NCBI GenBank assembly: GCA_019454045.1
Contig: SKCR01038145.1
Coordinates: forward strand, 62,001 to 126,000
Direction: 5' to 3'
Source of the DNA: Zanthoxylum bungeanum
Taxonomy: Eukaryota; Streptophyta; Magnoliopsida; Sapindales; Rutaceae
Length of the DNA stretch: 64,000 nucleotides
The translations under genes and the position numbers were made by a program. This document shows positions 11,221 through 23,011 of this stretch, in pieces (position 1 is the stretch's first letter; each line of letters begins with the position of its first letter). Below the pieces are notes generated by a model. The model did no database searches. It was given only the letters and a program-made list of their open reading frames with translations, and was not told where the DNA came from.

Positions 11221-14200
11221 TGTAGGCACTATATTTTTGCATAAAGCCCAATGATGAGCCTCATATAGAGGCACTATCTGATAAGTCGCGGAAGTCACGG
11301 GAAACGAATGCCGGAAGAGTAAATTTCAAAATTAATACCCGTCAGATTTAAACTCACTGGTTTATCCTCGGGTTCGCTTAGTCGATTTCTGTTTTAAATA
11401 ATAGCCTCGGTCCAAAACCCCCGCAACCCATGAAAGCCCATATATTCAAACACACCCATCCAAAGCCCATGCAACCCCTTAGGCCCACACGCCCAAGCCC
11501 AATCCAAAATAATAAAACCACATGCAAAACATGTGCCAAATCTATCGTAATCACCTTCCAAATTAGCAATGATTGAATCCCTCAAATTTGGAAGGAAAAT
11601 CAAGGCATATTAAGGTGAGGGTGGCAGCGCACACACACAAATAAGATGAAAACCCTAGCTAAGAACAAACAAGAAAACCCTAGCATGGAGCTATAAAAAG
11701 AGACCTAACAAAACCCTAAAGCTCTCTGACTCTTTTTCCACCTCTCGCCTCTTTCTCCTCTCCCTACAAAAAACCTAAAACAAACCTAGCTCTCCTATGC
11801 TTTTCCTTAGACACTCACGGCAATTCAAAAAAATAAAACAAAAAAAAAACCTAATCGCCACTCGCTCTCATCCTCTCTTCTTTCTTCTTTTATCGCACAC
11901 TCAATCTCCAAGTGAAATACAAAATAGAAAACCTTACCTCTCTTTCAACCTAACTCATGGCAACAACCCATAAAAGAGACCACTAAACCGACCAAAACCT
12001 TACCTTCAACACACAGCAAAAACAGATCCATGTAAAACAACAAATACATTAAAAGGCCCAAGCCAGAAACGAACAGCACAACAACCCAATAACCAACAAA
12101 CACAAATAACCCTCTCCACCGAATACCCCACCAGCAAACAAACAAGCTCCACCGACCAGCTAATAAAATAAACCTAGCCATAAATAAAACAAACTCCGCC
12201 GAATACAATATAGACAACCAAAGCAGCCCTTGCCGAACAAAGTAACAATAGAAATCAACGCACAAATAACCCTCAAAACCATAAGAGACTCACGGTAAAC
12301 CCATGCACATGTGAATCACAAGCAAACAACAACAAAGTCTATCTCTCTCACTCTTTCTTAACAAACACACAGAGGCCACACACCCACGCCATCAACAAAG
12401 CTGAGCGACTGACCGACACAAAAGCATCTACAAACTGCCCACAAACTGACACAAATCACCAACCAAAAGTCAACCCACAAACCCTGCAAAACTGTGAACC
12501 AAACAATCCATAAATAGTCCATAAACCAACATAAAAACACCCCTAAATCGAGACAAAACCAGTCCAAAAGCAAGCCCGGAAACAGCAGCAAAAACAGAGA
12601 AAATGGCAGCCCAAAACAGTGAAATAGTGAGCAGAAATGGTGAATCAGCGAACCAGAAAAACAGTGAAGCTCTAATCCTTCCGGCGACGTCTTAACGCAT
12701 TTCCAAGAGGTGACTTAAAAGGTAAGACCTGAGGGCCCTCTCTTTAATATTCATTTTACTAGCCCAGACACGGCATGCTTGGTTGGACGTGAAATACGTC
12801 CAACCGGGCATACAAGATCCCACACTAAAATCGGCCAAGTCCCTTGGTCACATTTGATTTCTCTACTATTTTGTTATTTATCTTTTTTATGTTTATTTAC
12901 TGTCATTATTTATCTTTACTTTTTATTCCGCATTTACTTTGTTATTCATTGTTGCTATTTATCTTTTCTATTTATTTATTTGCATTTATGATTATTATTC
13001 GTCTCGCTTTTACTTTTGTTCATGTTCGGTTATATTATTTCGCATCCACATTCATGACTACTTAAATGGATTAAAGGTCACCCCCTTTGTGGGAAATGCC
13101 TGAAGGCACCCTTTACCATATTATTTTGTAGTCCTGAACGTTGCATGCTTGGTTAGACGCGAAATATGTCCAACCGGGCATGCGAGATCCCACACTAAAA
13201 TCGGCCAAGTCTCTTGGTCGTATCTCCTTTCTTTTATTTCGTCATTTATTTTTCTTTTGATGTTCCGTTATTTATTTCCGCTCGTTATTTATTTATCTAT
13301 CATTATTTGTCATTGCGTATGACTCCTTACATTGGATTAAAGGTCACCCCTTTTGTGGGAAATGCTTGAATGCACCCTTTACTATATTATTTTGTAGTCC
13401 TGGACGCTGCATGTTTGGTTAGACATGAAATATATCCAACCGGGCATGCGAGATCCCACACTAAGATTGGCCAAGTCTCTTGGTCGTATCTCATTTCCTT
13501 TATTTCGTCATTTATTTTCCTTTTGATGTTCCATTATTTATTTCCACCCCTTTGTCTTTTTTATGTATTCATCTCGCTTTATTATTCCGCTCTTATTCAT
13601 GCTCATGTCTTGCCACATCACTTCACGTTTACTTTCATGTTTGCATTGCGTCAATGATTGAGTGTTTCCTCTTGTGGTATATCGGATGGAAACCCAGACA
13701 TAAATTTCATAGTCGAATCCGAATGGACAGTAGTGCGGTCTGTACTTGGGATACAACTCCACGTACCGCTCGGTAAATATTCGCGCATGTGTTTATGTTA
13801 TCATAGATGCCATTTCTGCCTTATCTCGTTCGAACGCGTTCCCGGACGCTACTCGAACGCATGCTTTCTGTCTCATTATGCATTCTCCCTCATTTCGTTC
13901 GAACGCGTTTACAAACGCTACACGAACGCACACACTGGACAGACTCTTTCTTAACAATTTATGCACTTTTGTATCTTAAGTTATTTACTTTACATTATGC
14001 ACTTAATTATTTTCACTTTTTATTGTTTTTATAATTTACATTATCGTACTTCCTCATTTAATGTGTTTGTGAAATTATGTATTTGCTTTCATTTACATTT
14101 ATGTTTCTGGGTGTGCAAACTTGTATGTTATTTGAATTATCTTGCATGTGCTACATAAGACTTGGTTATATCATTGTGTAAACCCGTTCATAAAAACTGG

Positions 14201-14391
14201 CAAAAGTAAGGGACCATTCTGAACCCAACGGTTTGAGGTCTTCCCTTGCGAGGGGTGAGTGCGGTCTTAAATCATTTCCCAGTTCACACTGGGTGGTGAC
14301 TCATTTATTCTCCGGTTTAGTCCCCCGTGGGCTACTCCGTACTCCCATCGGGCCGCGAGCCCAGACAGCGTCGCCCATCTCTGTGCCTACA
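11221..14391 (+). mobile_element. solo LTR K (Tat/Ogre-like family)
   Basis: A 3171-bp insertion with ends TGTAGGCAC and GTGCCTACA (9-bp perfect terminal inverted repeat), flanked by the 5-bp duplication GTGGT at 11216-11220 and 14392-14396. G's right LTR has the unbroken site with one GTGGT. It is homologous to J's LTR: both start TGTAGGCACT and share the CGGTTTGAGGTCTTCCCTTG region near the 3' end. No internal domain is present, so it is a solo LTR left by LTR-LTR recombination. The many open frames inside (11378-14427) are not genes. Confidence 0.92.
12773..13500 (+). repeat. three spaced repeats inside solo LTR K
   Basis: A block beginning GCATGCTTGGTT and running to ATCGGCCAAGT recurs at 12773, 13143 and 13409 (spacings 370 and 266 bp). 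Each copy is preceded by a conserved AAAGGTCACC...CACCCTTTAC stretch. The first unit contains a perfect hairpin: arm GGTTGGACGT at 12781-12790, loop GAAAT, complementary arm to 12805. It is decayed in the other two. Confidence 0.8.
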
Positions 14392-15073
14392 GTGGTGTTA
14401 TTATTTATCCATAAACCAGCCATATAGGCGGTAATCATCTGTCACCTAAAGACCGACCTATAAGCGGTGTCACATTATGTTACATAATTAAAACCAACCA
14501 TTAAGGCGGTATCAACTTTTAATCCATATTATAAAATTATAATTTCCATATTATAAATTATGTGAGATTAATCTACCTTCAATATTTATAATTTAGAAAT
14601 CTCAATTATTATAATATATAAATTTACGTGATAATTACCAACCGACCATATAGGCGGTATCCTGATTAAATCAGATTTAATTAATTACAACTGACCATAT
14701 AGGCGGTATCCCATTAAGTCAGGTTAAAATCAATTTAATTAAGACCAACCTATCATATAGGCGGTATCCAATTAAGTCAGGTTTTAAGATAATCTATATA
14801 TTGTAATTGAGAGAGATTAATCTAAATTATAAAAGTAAAAAGCTTCACTATACCCTAGTAGTAAATTAACTACTGAACATAAAAGAAATAAAAAGTAAAT
14901 AAAAAATAAATTACTAAAGTAAAAGTGCATAATTAAAAGTGCAAAAAGTAAAAGTGCATATTACAAAAACTTAAACAAACAAGATATAATCCTTAGTCCC
15001 TTTTTAGGAACTCTAGGAAGGTATGAAATTTTGAAATGAAATCGGGAAAAATTTATATGCACCAATGGGTCTA

Positions 15074-15111
15074 GCGCATCGCGACGCGCAAGATTGTGCG
15101 TCGCGATGCGC
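15074..15111. repeat. 14-bp-arm CpG-rich inverted repeat in G LTR
   Basis: Arm GCGCATCGCGACGC at 15074-15087, a 10-base spacer, and its exact reverse complement at 15098-15111. The core TCGCGA recurs elsewhere in G (about 15424, 15449, 18487, 18511, 18583, 21757, 21784, 22120), in an otherwise AT-rich element. Confidence 0.85.
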
Positions 15112-15124
15112 CGTTGATTTGCAC

Positions 15125-15307
15125 CACGTGGCACGCGGCTTCTGGAGATGATGACACGTGTACGCAGTTTTGTCGGTAGCAGAATTATTAGTGTCGACAG
15201 CATGGGATAACGACATGTGTTCGACGCACGTTGACATGTGGCATGCACATTTTAGCAAATGATGTGTGTCGATGATGATTGTCGGCAGCATGTGATGGTG
15301 ACACGTG
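15125..15307. promoter_or_regulatory. G-box (CACGTG) cluster in G 3' LTR
   Basis: CACGTG occurs at 15125, 15155 and 15302. The other LTR has it at 21899, 21941 and 22008. CACGTG is the known core bound by plant bZIP and bHLH factors. The boxes sit in imperfect repeats containing CATTTTAGCA. A promoter role is inference. Confidence 0.45.
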
Positions 15308-15655
15308 TCCGGTGCATTTTAGCAGATTTGATATAATATTGAGACGTGGCAAGCGCATTTTAGCAAAAGCACATGATAGCATGTTTATTTAATTTTGACA
15401 CATGTCTGGCGCATGTTAGCGGTCGCGACGTATAAGTGCTGCATGTCGCGACGCCCAAAGGATGATTTTGCCATTTTTGTCATTTTTTCGCTATTTTGGC
15501 CCTGATTTGATTCCAATGATTTCCAAACCTTTATTTATCTGCAAAATAACACAAAACACATAAAAATATTCATAAAATCCAAGAAACTATACAAAATATT
15601 AAGTTAAAGGAGTGGGAAATAGTGATCTATTTACCACACATCACACCCCCAAACA

Positions 15656-16905
15656 TAACATTTTGCTAGTTCTCGAGCAAAATAATAAAATACAATAACA
15701 TAAACATTTTTAAATTAAAATTAAACTAAGCCACTTTCGTAGGGATCACGGTTGCATTTAGCGTATGCAACAAGGCTTTAAACCCCGAGGTGTCCCTAGT
15801 GGATGAGTTGTAATCTTGTGAGGGCTTACAGCAACTATACCCACAAACGTCAAACTAATGCACCCAAAATCAAAAAGACAAGAGAAAAGAAAATAAAATA
15901 AACAAAATAATAATAGCTATATAAACAACGTCCTCAGAGAATATCTAGCATCAAAGTTAGAGGAACCTTCAAAATGCATACTTCAACTAAAATCCTTTCT
16001 TTTGAACAAAATATCTAAATCAGACTCTAAGTGTGTGTGTGAATAATTCTGCATACAGCTTCGACTCTAAGTTATCAACTAGGTGATTTCATCTCAATTC
16101 TCAGTAGCTAATGGCTCAAACCAACCTGAGTATCTTAAATTGTTCTGTCTACTACAATCTGCGCAAGTGAGGTATGTGATTTTTTTTTCTTTTTGTATTT
16201 TATATACAACATCTTAAATCCATGTAGCGAGCTTTGGGTCAGTGACTCCCAAACCAGTTGGCTTTCGGGCACTAGGTGTTAAGACACCCCTACAGACTTA
16301 ATTACTTGGATCTCAGATGTTTTATTAAACAAACTCAATGAGGCAAGACGCGAACAATTACTGCTTAATGAGGCAAGACGCCCGGTTATTAAGTATTAGC
16401 TTGGTTAGTTTAATTTTTTAATTTTTAATTTTTTTATTTTTTTTACATACCTCATATTATAAATAATTGTAGACAGAAACAGATATTCAAGCAAATGGTC
16501 ATTCATCAGCCACCGATTATTTCAACCTGTCACTTTGTCAATTTCTCATTATCTAACTGCTTCAGAACTATTTTATAGTGCATACGAGTCTGATCTAGAT
16601 ATGAGGCTCATAATTAGGATAAAAGTGAAATTAACATTGATCTTTTCCTAAAACATTTTAACTAAGACAAACAATCAAATCATTGGACTTTTTTTTTAAA
16701 AATAAAACATGCAATAATTAAAAACACGCACACATGCAAAACGAACACAAAACATGCAGAGAATAAAAAAATTACATGAAAGAAAAAAATATGACGGAAA
16801 AAACATTAAACACAAACAACCCACACCCTCAAACCTAAACCTAGCATTGTCCCCAATGCGTAAAAAAATAAAATAAAGATAAAGGAACAATGTTACCATG
16901 AGTTT
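15656..16905 (-). other. 3' noncoding region of G
   Basis: AT-rich sequence between the PPT and the end of the transposon-protein pseudogene. I see no coding domain on either strand. It includes homopolymer runs (16180-16200, 16400-16445) and a local duplication of AATGAGGCAAGACGC at about 16338 and 16369. Confidence 0.6.
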
Positions 16906-17935
16906 TCAGTCCCCAGCTTCCTCGTCCTCCTCACTGATGTCGCCTGGATATGGTGGAATTTGGTCATCACACAATCCCTGATGACGTGCCATTTGTTGAA
17001 GTAGTTGAGCTATGTAATCGACCCAAGATTCCAACCGCTCTACTCATTTTCTTATGGAACATGATCGTTATGGTCTTTGCACTGGTCGAGGTTACTGTGA
17101 TTGTACAGGTGCTGATGAGGATGATCTGGCAGGAGCATGTCTCTCTGCACATAGTTGTTAGATAATACATGCAATTAATGCAGTGGTGGGCTGCATCATC
17201 TCTTCTCTTGGGTCCATAGGTACCCTGGCCCTCATGTATAAGGATGCAATTAAACTGTAGTATAGTAGGCCAGTTTGTGTTGAACGTGCAGCCAAAACTA
17301 TGTTGGCTGATATCAGCCCACCAATATCTATGGTATAACCCTCCAACAGATAATATAACATGATCATTCGTTCTTTAGTGACATTTGTAATATGGGTCCC
17401 TGGCAGCAGTGTTCTGGTTAGGAAATGAAATCAAACCCTAGCATCAGGCTTAAGATACCTAGAACTTATCTTTATATATTCCCAGCTGCTACTCATCTCC
17501 CATGCAGCATTGGGGATGCAAAGTGTCTCAGTGAGATGAGTCATGTCTATATTATCCTTAGCTGTCAAATATTCATCAGCCTCTACATCGGGCAACCCAT
17601 AAAACCTATTGATAGTAGTACTATCGAACGTCACTTATTGACCTCGTACTATCACCTGATATGTCTGATGCTCGTAAGTATTGGCGTAAAACTCACGCAC
17701 TACTGGTACACAGGCAGAGTGAGGCTGCTGGGAAAGCTTATGCCAGTGTCTGGTGGCGATAACTCTTTCTATATCCGGGAATTATCCGGGGTTAATATCA
17801 AAACCCCTCTCGATTATCGGAACTTTTTGTCTCATTCCCTTCTCATATCGCCGCTCAGCGGCTGCCGATATAAACTTTATTGCTTCGAAACTCGTTCCGG
17901 CTGCCGCTGAGGTTCTTAATATTTTTAGGGCCCAT
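16906..17935 (-). pseudogene. 'putative plant transposon protein' domain pseudogene
   Basis: About 340 codons on the minus strand, resembling the plant transposon-protein domain family I know as PF20167. Its function is unknown and it is often found in retroelement-derived ORFs. A plausible start is the ATG at 17935 (MGPKNIKNL), soon followed by a frameshift. Then a long frame runs EAIKFISAAAERRYEKG, HSACVPVVREFYANTYEH, VTFDSTTINRFYGLPDVEA, LLPGTHITNVTKERM and LYYLLEGYTIDIGGLI. Three in-frame stops interrupt it: TAA after NPG, TAA before VTFD, and TGA after LKPDARV. A last shift leads to an acidic tail (SEEDEEAGD) ending at a TGA at 16906-16908. The position, downstream of pol, is where Athila-like elements carry an extra ORF. 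The domain assignment is from memory of the family. Confidence 0.68.
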
Positions 17936-18134
17936 TTTCAATTTTGAGTTTTACAAACAATTTTGAGAGCACCTTCCCTAAAATATCGAGATTAACCAAA
18001 TTTCAACCTTATCTAACACTTCAAAAATTCACCGCCTTCACACTTCGCCCCCAATTCTACATAATTCACCAAAGTCCAGAAGCCACAACACACACAAACT
18101 CACTGTCTTTCACGCACTTTTTTTTAAATAAAAT

Positions 18135-18790
18135 TCAAAAATAACAAAAATAAGTTAAGAAAATGAAGATCAATGAAGAAATTACCCAAACCGTGATGAT
18201 GAGTCCCAAATCCAAGTGATTCACGAACTTATGGTGCGTGATTTGGTGAGTTTTTGGGTGTTTAGTTGAGAGGGAAAATGAAAAATAAAGTGAGGGAAAC
18301 CGAGGGAAAATGAGGGAAATGGAGGATTTGGAGGATTTAATGTATTTGATAGAGTAATTTGGTGAAGAAATTAGGTTTTGAGTGAAGAAAAGTGAAGAAA
18401 AATGAGAGAAAGCCGAAGAAGATGAAGGTTGCAAATGAAGAGCAGAAGCGGCGGCCACTGTTTTATGGCATGATACCGTGTTCGCATCGCGATGTGAAAT
18501 TTATTCTTGCGTCGCGACGCGGTGCCCTAAAATGAGGGTTCCGTGTTTTAGGTTATCTTGTCACGACACGCAGGGTTTTTCGTGTCGCGAAGTGGAATTT
18601 ATTTTTTTAACAAAATCAAGTCTTTCGACGAATAAATCCACTAAGGAGCGTATTAAGAGTTGACTCATTGCTATGCCGTATTTACTGGATTGAATTTTTA
18701 TCCTCGCGATTTTGTCAAATTTTATTCCGTGAAAATCCTGCTTTCACTGGTTTGCTTTGCCTAAAATACTCCGTCTATATTTTTCCCTAC
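18135..18790 (-). other. leader between integrase remnant and transposon-protein pseudogene
   Basis: The minus strand shows a polypyrimidine stretch ending TTTTTGTAG (window about 18784-18793), which resembles a splice acceptor and aligns with a similar site in element I. Next come TCGCGA repeats (18484-18590) and a Ser/Phe-rich low-complexity frame (18135-18458) that I do not regard as a gene. Confidence 0.4.
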
Positions 18791-18839
18791 AAAAATAACA
18801 CATAAAATTAAAAACTCTACAACATGTATACATAAAATA

Positions 18840-18970
18840 TGAAAATATAAATTACAATAAATTGCATGGGTTGCCTCCCTGCTAGCACTAAATTTTTCAT
18901 CTTTAGCCAGACGTGACTGAATTCCATCTGTCAAAGAGGTTTCAATGTGGTTTTGGTCGTCCAATTAAAG
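18840..18970 (-). pseudogene. possible integrase C-terminal tail remnant in G
   Basis: A short stretch reading SREATHAIY matches the very end of the integrase frame in element I (SEATHAIY). The DNA GAGGCAACCCATGCAATTTA is shared by both. It suggests that G once had pol and that nearly all of it was deleted between here and the gag-like frame at 19145. Confidence 0.5.
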
Positions 18971-19144
18971 ACAATCCCATATGCATTGCTTTTGAAGGGT
19001 CTCTTCCAACGGTAAAGTGGCAAAAATAATTTTGTCGCATTCAGTGCTTGTGCCACCTTTTTAATCTTTGTCGCTCTAGTGGTTCCTGAAAGAAAATCAG
19101 GAGGTCTGCTTGACTTTGAATGGAAGTTCTATTTTGTCAAGCCT

Positions 19145-20089
19145 CTAGGTGATGTCTTTGATTTTTACTCCCCAAAACAGTGATGTTTCTCTAGAATGCA
19201 TGAGATCTTCAATATGGTCAGACATTTGCTCTTTCATTTGCTTTGCATCTTGCTCCACATTTTCTTCACATATGTATTTTAAAATTTCCGTATTTAGCTC
19301 TTCATCTGTCATCTGTGAAATGCATGATCCATAAGTGTCAACGTGAGGATAGAAAAATGTGTCTGTTTGTAAGCTTTCATCTTCTGTGGTTGGTACGAAT
19401 GTCTCAGGAAGCTCTTCTTCAAACATTTGTGCAATGCAAGCTCCAAGATCTTCATTTTGAGGATGAAAAGTTTCATCCTCAATTTTTGTTGGTACAAACA
19501 GCTCTGCTTCTTTATCCTTATCAGAGTCCGAATAATAAAAATCAATTTGAGACTTGGATGGTTTAGGATCCTGAACTGATACCTCAGATTCCTGATACTG
19601 TTTAGCCTCCTCCTCTGTTAAGGTGTCATCATGAAATGCTTGGTATTCAAGGGCTTTTTCAGTTTCATCTGAAAATATTTTGTGAGGTATATAGCTCTGG
19701 TTTTCTGTTAATTGTCTAATTTGATCTGTCATCCTCTATATGGATCCTGCTTTACTCTGAAATTATGCATCAAATTGAGCTTCCCATTTCTTGAGCCAAT
19801 CTTTGAACATGTCAATCAACTGATCTTCCTCTAATGGTTCTGGTTCTTGATGAAGATCGTAGATGGATGATGGATAAGATGGAAAATATGGTTCAGTGAA
19901 ATATGTTGGTTCTTCATACCTTGAAGGATTATGATAATTCTACCACCCGAAATTGTAGTAATGATTAATGCTCGGGTGGTTATCATCACATATCTCACAT
20001 CTCGGAAAACCGGATTGTTGCTCCCTGACTTGGGATGTATCTTCACCTCATAAAACTCGTAATTCTTTAATCACCCAACTAAGATCCAT
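19145..20089 (-). pseudogene. gag-like ORF of G, four in-frame stops
   Basis: One reading frame on the minus strand runs from the ATG at 20089, about 110 bp inside the PBS, to a stop near 19145. It is broken by stops (TGA after KELRVL, TAG after YYNFGW, TAA after EAQFDA, TAG after AGSI). Near the start it reads CEICDDNHPS, a C-x2-C-x4-H arrangement like the Athila gag zinc-binding segment, then FKDWLKKWEAQFDA. The 195-codon open part is strongly acidic, with repeated FxP, EDE and CI(A/S)QM units (GACIAQMFEEEL, GSCISQMTDEEL), an internal duplication. Position and zinc-like motif support gag. I do not recognise the acidic half. Confidence 0.55.
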
Positions 20090-20200
20090 TTTCAACCACC
20101 TGAAAAATAAAAGAAGGAAATAAAAATTATAGATAAAAATAAAGAAAATTAGATACAAGTAAATTAGATAGCTTCAAAATTAATAACTCAAGAAAAATAA

Positions 20201-20219
20201 GTCCCTGACAACGGCGCCA
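20201..20219 (-). promoter_or_regulatory. primer binding site of G
   Basis: The reverse complement is TGGCGCCGTTGTCAGGGAC. The TGGCGCCGTTG start is the usual PBS of Athila-type gypsy elements. It lies 6 bp inside the right LTR. Confidence 0.85.
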
Positions 20220-20225
20220 AAAACT

Positions 20226-22311
20226 TGACCGACGTAATCACACACGTATAATGCAAGGGCACGTATCGTTCAAGTAGTATAAAAATATCGATCCCACGAG
20301 AACATAATTTCTATTGTTGTTATTAATTATTGATGCTAAATGTTTACAGGTATCTAATTAAAGGGAGAAGAGAATGATTGCTTTTGGTTGGTTGAATGTG
20401 GATTTGTGAAATAAATAAATAACTAAAAACACAAAAGAAAATACTAAGGAAAATAAACAAAAGACACAAACATCTAGGGTTATGACTCCACACAATATTA
20501 TTCTAATGATGAATTGATTTTCTTATACATGTGTAATAAATCAGTTTGCTTACCTAGAACACGAAGATATGCATAAACCTCTATCGATGGTCAGATGCAA
20601 ACACCCAAATAACCCAATTAATCATATGTCTATGTTAACTAGATTACCTGAATTCATTAAGATCAAGTTCCAATTATGGTTACCCAAGCCCGTCAGGTAT
20701 ATGTCTATCATGTAAGGAAATCTATTAAGGGTTATCTATCCTTAAGGGAGATCGTGAGCTATTGAATCTAAGCCTGAAACCTAAAATCATTTTTCCAAGT
20801 TCATTTCAAGTTTACCACATCAATCTTATTGGTGATCAGGCAACAAGAAGCATTAAGCTTAAGATTCAATAAACGAACTAAAGAATTACCCACTATATAA
20901 TTAAATCAATTATTAAGCTTGTAAAGATTGTGTTTCATCACTTCCCTAGAATAAAAAGAAAATGCTTGGGTTAAGGGATCCAATTTTAGAAATCTCACTT
21001 TATTATAATATGGAAATTGGCAGTGTTACCCAATTAAGTTGAACCATCCATAAAGGTGGTGTTATTATTTATCCATAACCAGTCATATAGGCGGTAATCA
21101 TCTGTCACCTAAAGACCGACCTATAAGCGGTGTCACATTATGTTACACAATTAAAACCAGCCGTTAAGCCGGTATCAACTTTTAATCCATGTTATAAATT
21201 ACAATTTCCATATTATAAATTAAGTGAGGTTAATCTACCTTTACTATTTCTAATTTAGAAATCTCCCTTATTATAATATATAAATTTACGTGATAATTAC
21301 TAACCGACCATATAGGCGGTATCGTGATTAAGTCAGATTTAATTAATTCCAACCGACCATATAGGCGGTATCACATTGCGTCAGGTTAAAATCAATTTAA
21401 TTAAGTCCAACCGACCATCTAGATGGTATCCAATTAAGTCAGATTTTAAGATAATTTATATATTATAATTGAGGGAGATTAATCTAAATTATAAAAGTAA
21501 AAGCTTTCTCCCTACCCAGCAGTAAATTAACTACTGAACATAAAAGAAATAAAAAGTAAATAAATAAAATAAATTACTGAAAGTAAAAGTGCATAATTAA
21601 AAGTGCTAAAAGTAAATAAATAAATAAAAATGCTTAATTTAAATTACAAAAACATAAACAAACAAGATACAATCCTTAGTCCCTTATTAGGAACTCTAGG
21701 AAGGTATGAAATTTTGAAATGAAATCGGGCAGAATTTATAGGCACCAATGGGTCTCGCGCGTCGCGATGCGTACAACCTTGTGCGTCGCGATGCGCAATT
21801 GATTTGCGCCATGTGGCACGCGGCATCCAGAGATGATGACAGGTTTACGCGGTTTCATCGGCAGCTGAATTATTAGTGTCGGCAGTATGGGATGACGACA
21901 CGTGTCCAGCACACGTTAGCATGATTCGCTGTGATGTTGACACGTGGAAGGCGCATTTTAGCAAATGACGTGTGTCGATGAGGATTGTCGGCAGCATGTG
22001 ATGGTGACACGTGTCCGACGTATTTTAGCAGATTTGATATGATGTTGACATGTGGCAAGCACATTTTAGCAAAAGTGCATGATAGCAGGTTTCTATGATT
22101 TTGACACATGTTCGATGCACGTCGCGACTTCCAAATGATGATTTTACCCTTTTGTCTGTTTTTCGCTGTTTTGGCCCTTATTTGATTCCAATGATTTCCA
22201 AACCTTTATTTATCTGCAAAATAACACAAAACACATTAAAATATTCATAAAACCCAAGAAACTATACAACATATTAAGTTAAAGGAGTGGGAAATAGTGA
22301 TCTATTTACCA
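20226..22311 (-). repeat. 5' LTR of G
   Basis: 2086 bp, TG...CA ends in either reading (left edge TGACC, right edge TTTACCA). Uninterrupted counterpart of 10410-15636, with the empty K target site (GTGGT near 21055). It has TCGCGA motifs and three G-boxes. The two LTRs differ at many single sites, so G is not among the newest insertions. Confidence 0.85.
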
Positions 22312-22565
22312 TTCATCATGTTAGTATTAATATGATTAATGTTGAGAAATTTGGATTTAAAGCATAAAAATTGATATTTTTGGTTACCATGTGTGTTGGT
22401 TGCTCGGTTCGGACAAAAAAGCGTTTTATACTATTTTATGGAAGAACATTTTCGTAAAGGTTTTGTAGTGTTTCTAACTTATTTATGTCATTATTTGATA
22501 TCGAATAAATATGTTTAGGTGAAATATGAATGAATTATTCATATTGAATATTGAATAATTTTTTT

Positions 22566-22593
22566 GGTAACTTTAAAAGTTTTTAAAGTTACC
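22566..22593. repeat. perfect 13-bp-arm hairpin in H LTR
   Basis: Arm GGTAACTTTAAAA at 22566-22578, a two-base loop GT, and the exact complement at 22581-22593, about 50 bp before the LTR end. It could fold in the transcript leader. Confidence 0.85.
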
Positions 22594-22647
22594 ATTTCAC
22601 CCAAACCGCGTGCTTCAGCTGCGCCCGTGCTAAAACCCCAACAAAAA

Positions 22648-22660
22648 TTGATATCAGAGC
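22648..22660 (+). promoter_or_regulatory. primer binding site of H
   Basis: TTGATATCAGAGC differs from the standard copia TGGTATCAGAGC by one base in the core. It lies 4 bp after the LTR end CCAACA. Confidence 0.7.
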
Positions 22661-23011
22661 AGGTCTGATCCTTCATCCATTACATTTATCATACTTGATA
22701 TATGATATATAATCCAATTTTGATATTTACACATGCATGTAATTTAGATGTTTTTTAATTTTTTCGGTTCTACGCTAACGAAAAACATAACGGAAATTTA
22801 ATGGTTAAGTTAAGTTATGTTTCCCCAAGGTAGAATTAAACTGTTGAGAAATTGATCTAGATTAGAATCTGCATTTGATGTAGAGTAAAGAACTTCTTTA
22901 GGAATATCCCCGCTTAAATAAGGCGTTAAAGTAACTAGTATTAGGAATGTTTGTTCCTTGGTCTGCCTTGTCAGTACGGATGCAAATGATTCCCTGATGT
23001 TGTAGCTATAT

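Larger units (their letters stand above)
10410..15636 (-). repeat. 3' LTR of G, interrupted by solo LTR K
   Basis: Collinear with 20255-22311 throughout, except for an extra 3.18-kb block (K plus one TSD copy). It starts at a GCACGTATCG block shared with the right LTR and ends TTTACCA at 15636. Immediately outside, on the minus strand, is a TTTGGGGGTG polypurine tract (about 15640-15655). The LTR contains TCGCGA palindromes, G-boxes and several TATAGGCGGTAT-type short repeats near 14425-14770. Confidence 0.85.
10410..22311 (-). mobile_element. Athila-like Ty3/gypsy derivative G, pol-deleted
   Basis: Minus-strand element with two homologous LTRs (10410-15636 and 20226-22311), a PBS next to the right LTR and a G-rich PPT next to the left one. 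The 4.6-kb interior holds a gag-like pseudogene, at most a short remnant of the integrase tail, and a transposon-protein pseudogene. Reverse transcriptase, RNase H and the integrase core are missing. The left LTR is broken by solo LTR K and truncated at its outer end by B. The candidate TSD at the right is TTCAT (22312-22316). Lineage is assigned from the PBS, the integrase-tail similarity to element I and the element layout, so Athila is likely but not proven. Confidence 0.8.

Noticed and set aside
11945..14427. Many open frames of 60-106 codons on both strands
   Set aside because: They lie in solo LTR K, in low-complexity or repeated sequence (Phe/Leu-rich translations of T-rich DNA), with no domain.
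16906..17935. Considered an env-like gene because of its position
   Set aside because: No signal peptide, transmembrane segment or env-like pattern; the motifs fit the plant transposon-protein family better.
18135..18458. 107-codon Ser/Phe-rich frame that might be a membrane protein
   Set aside because: Low-complexity pyrimidine-rich leader before the transposon-protein pseudogene; no homology recognised.
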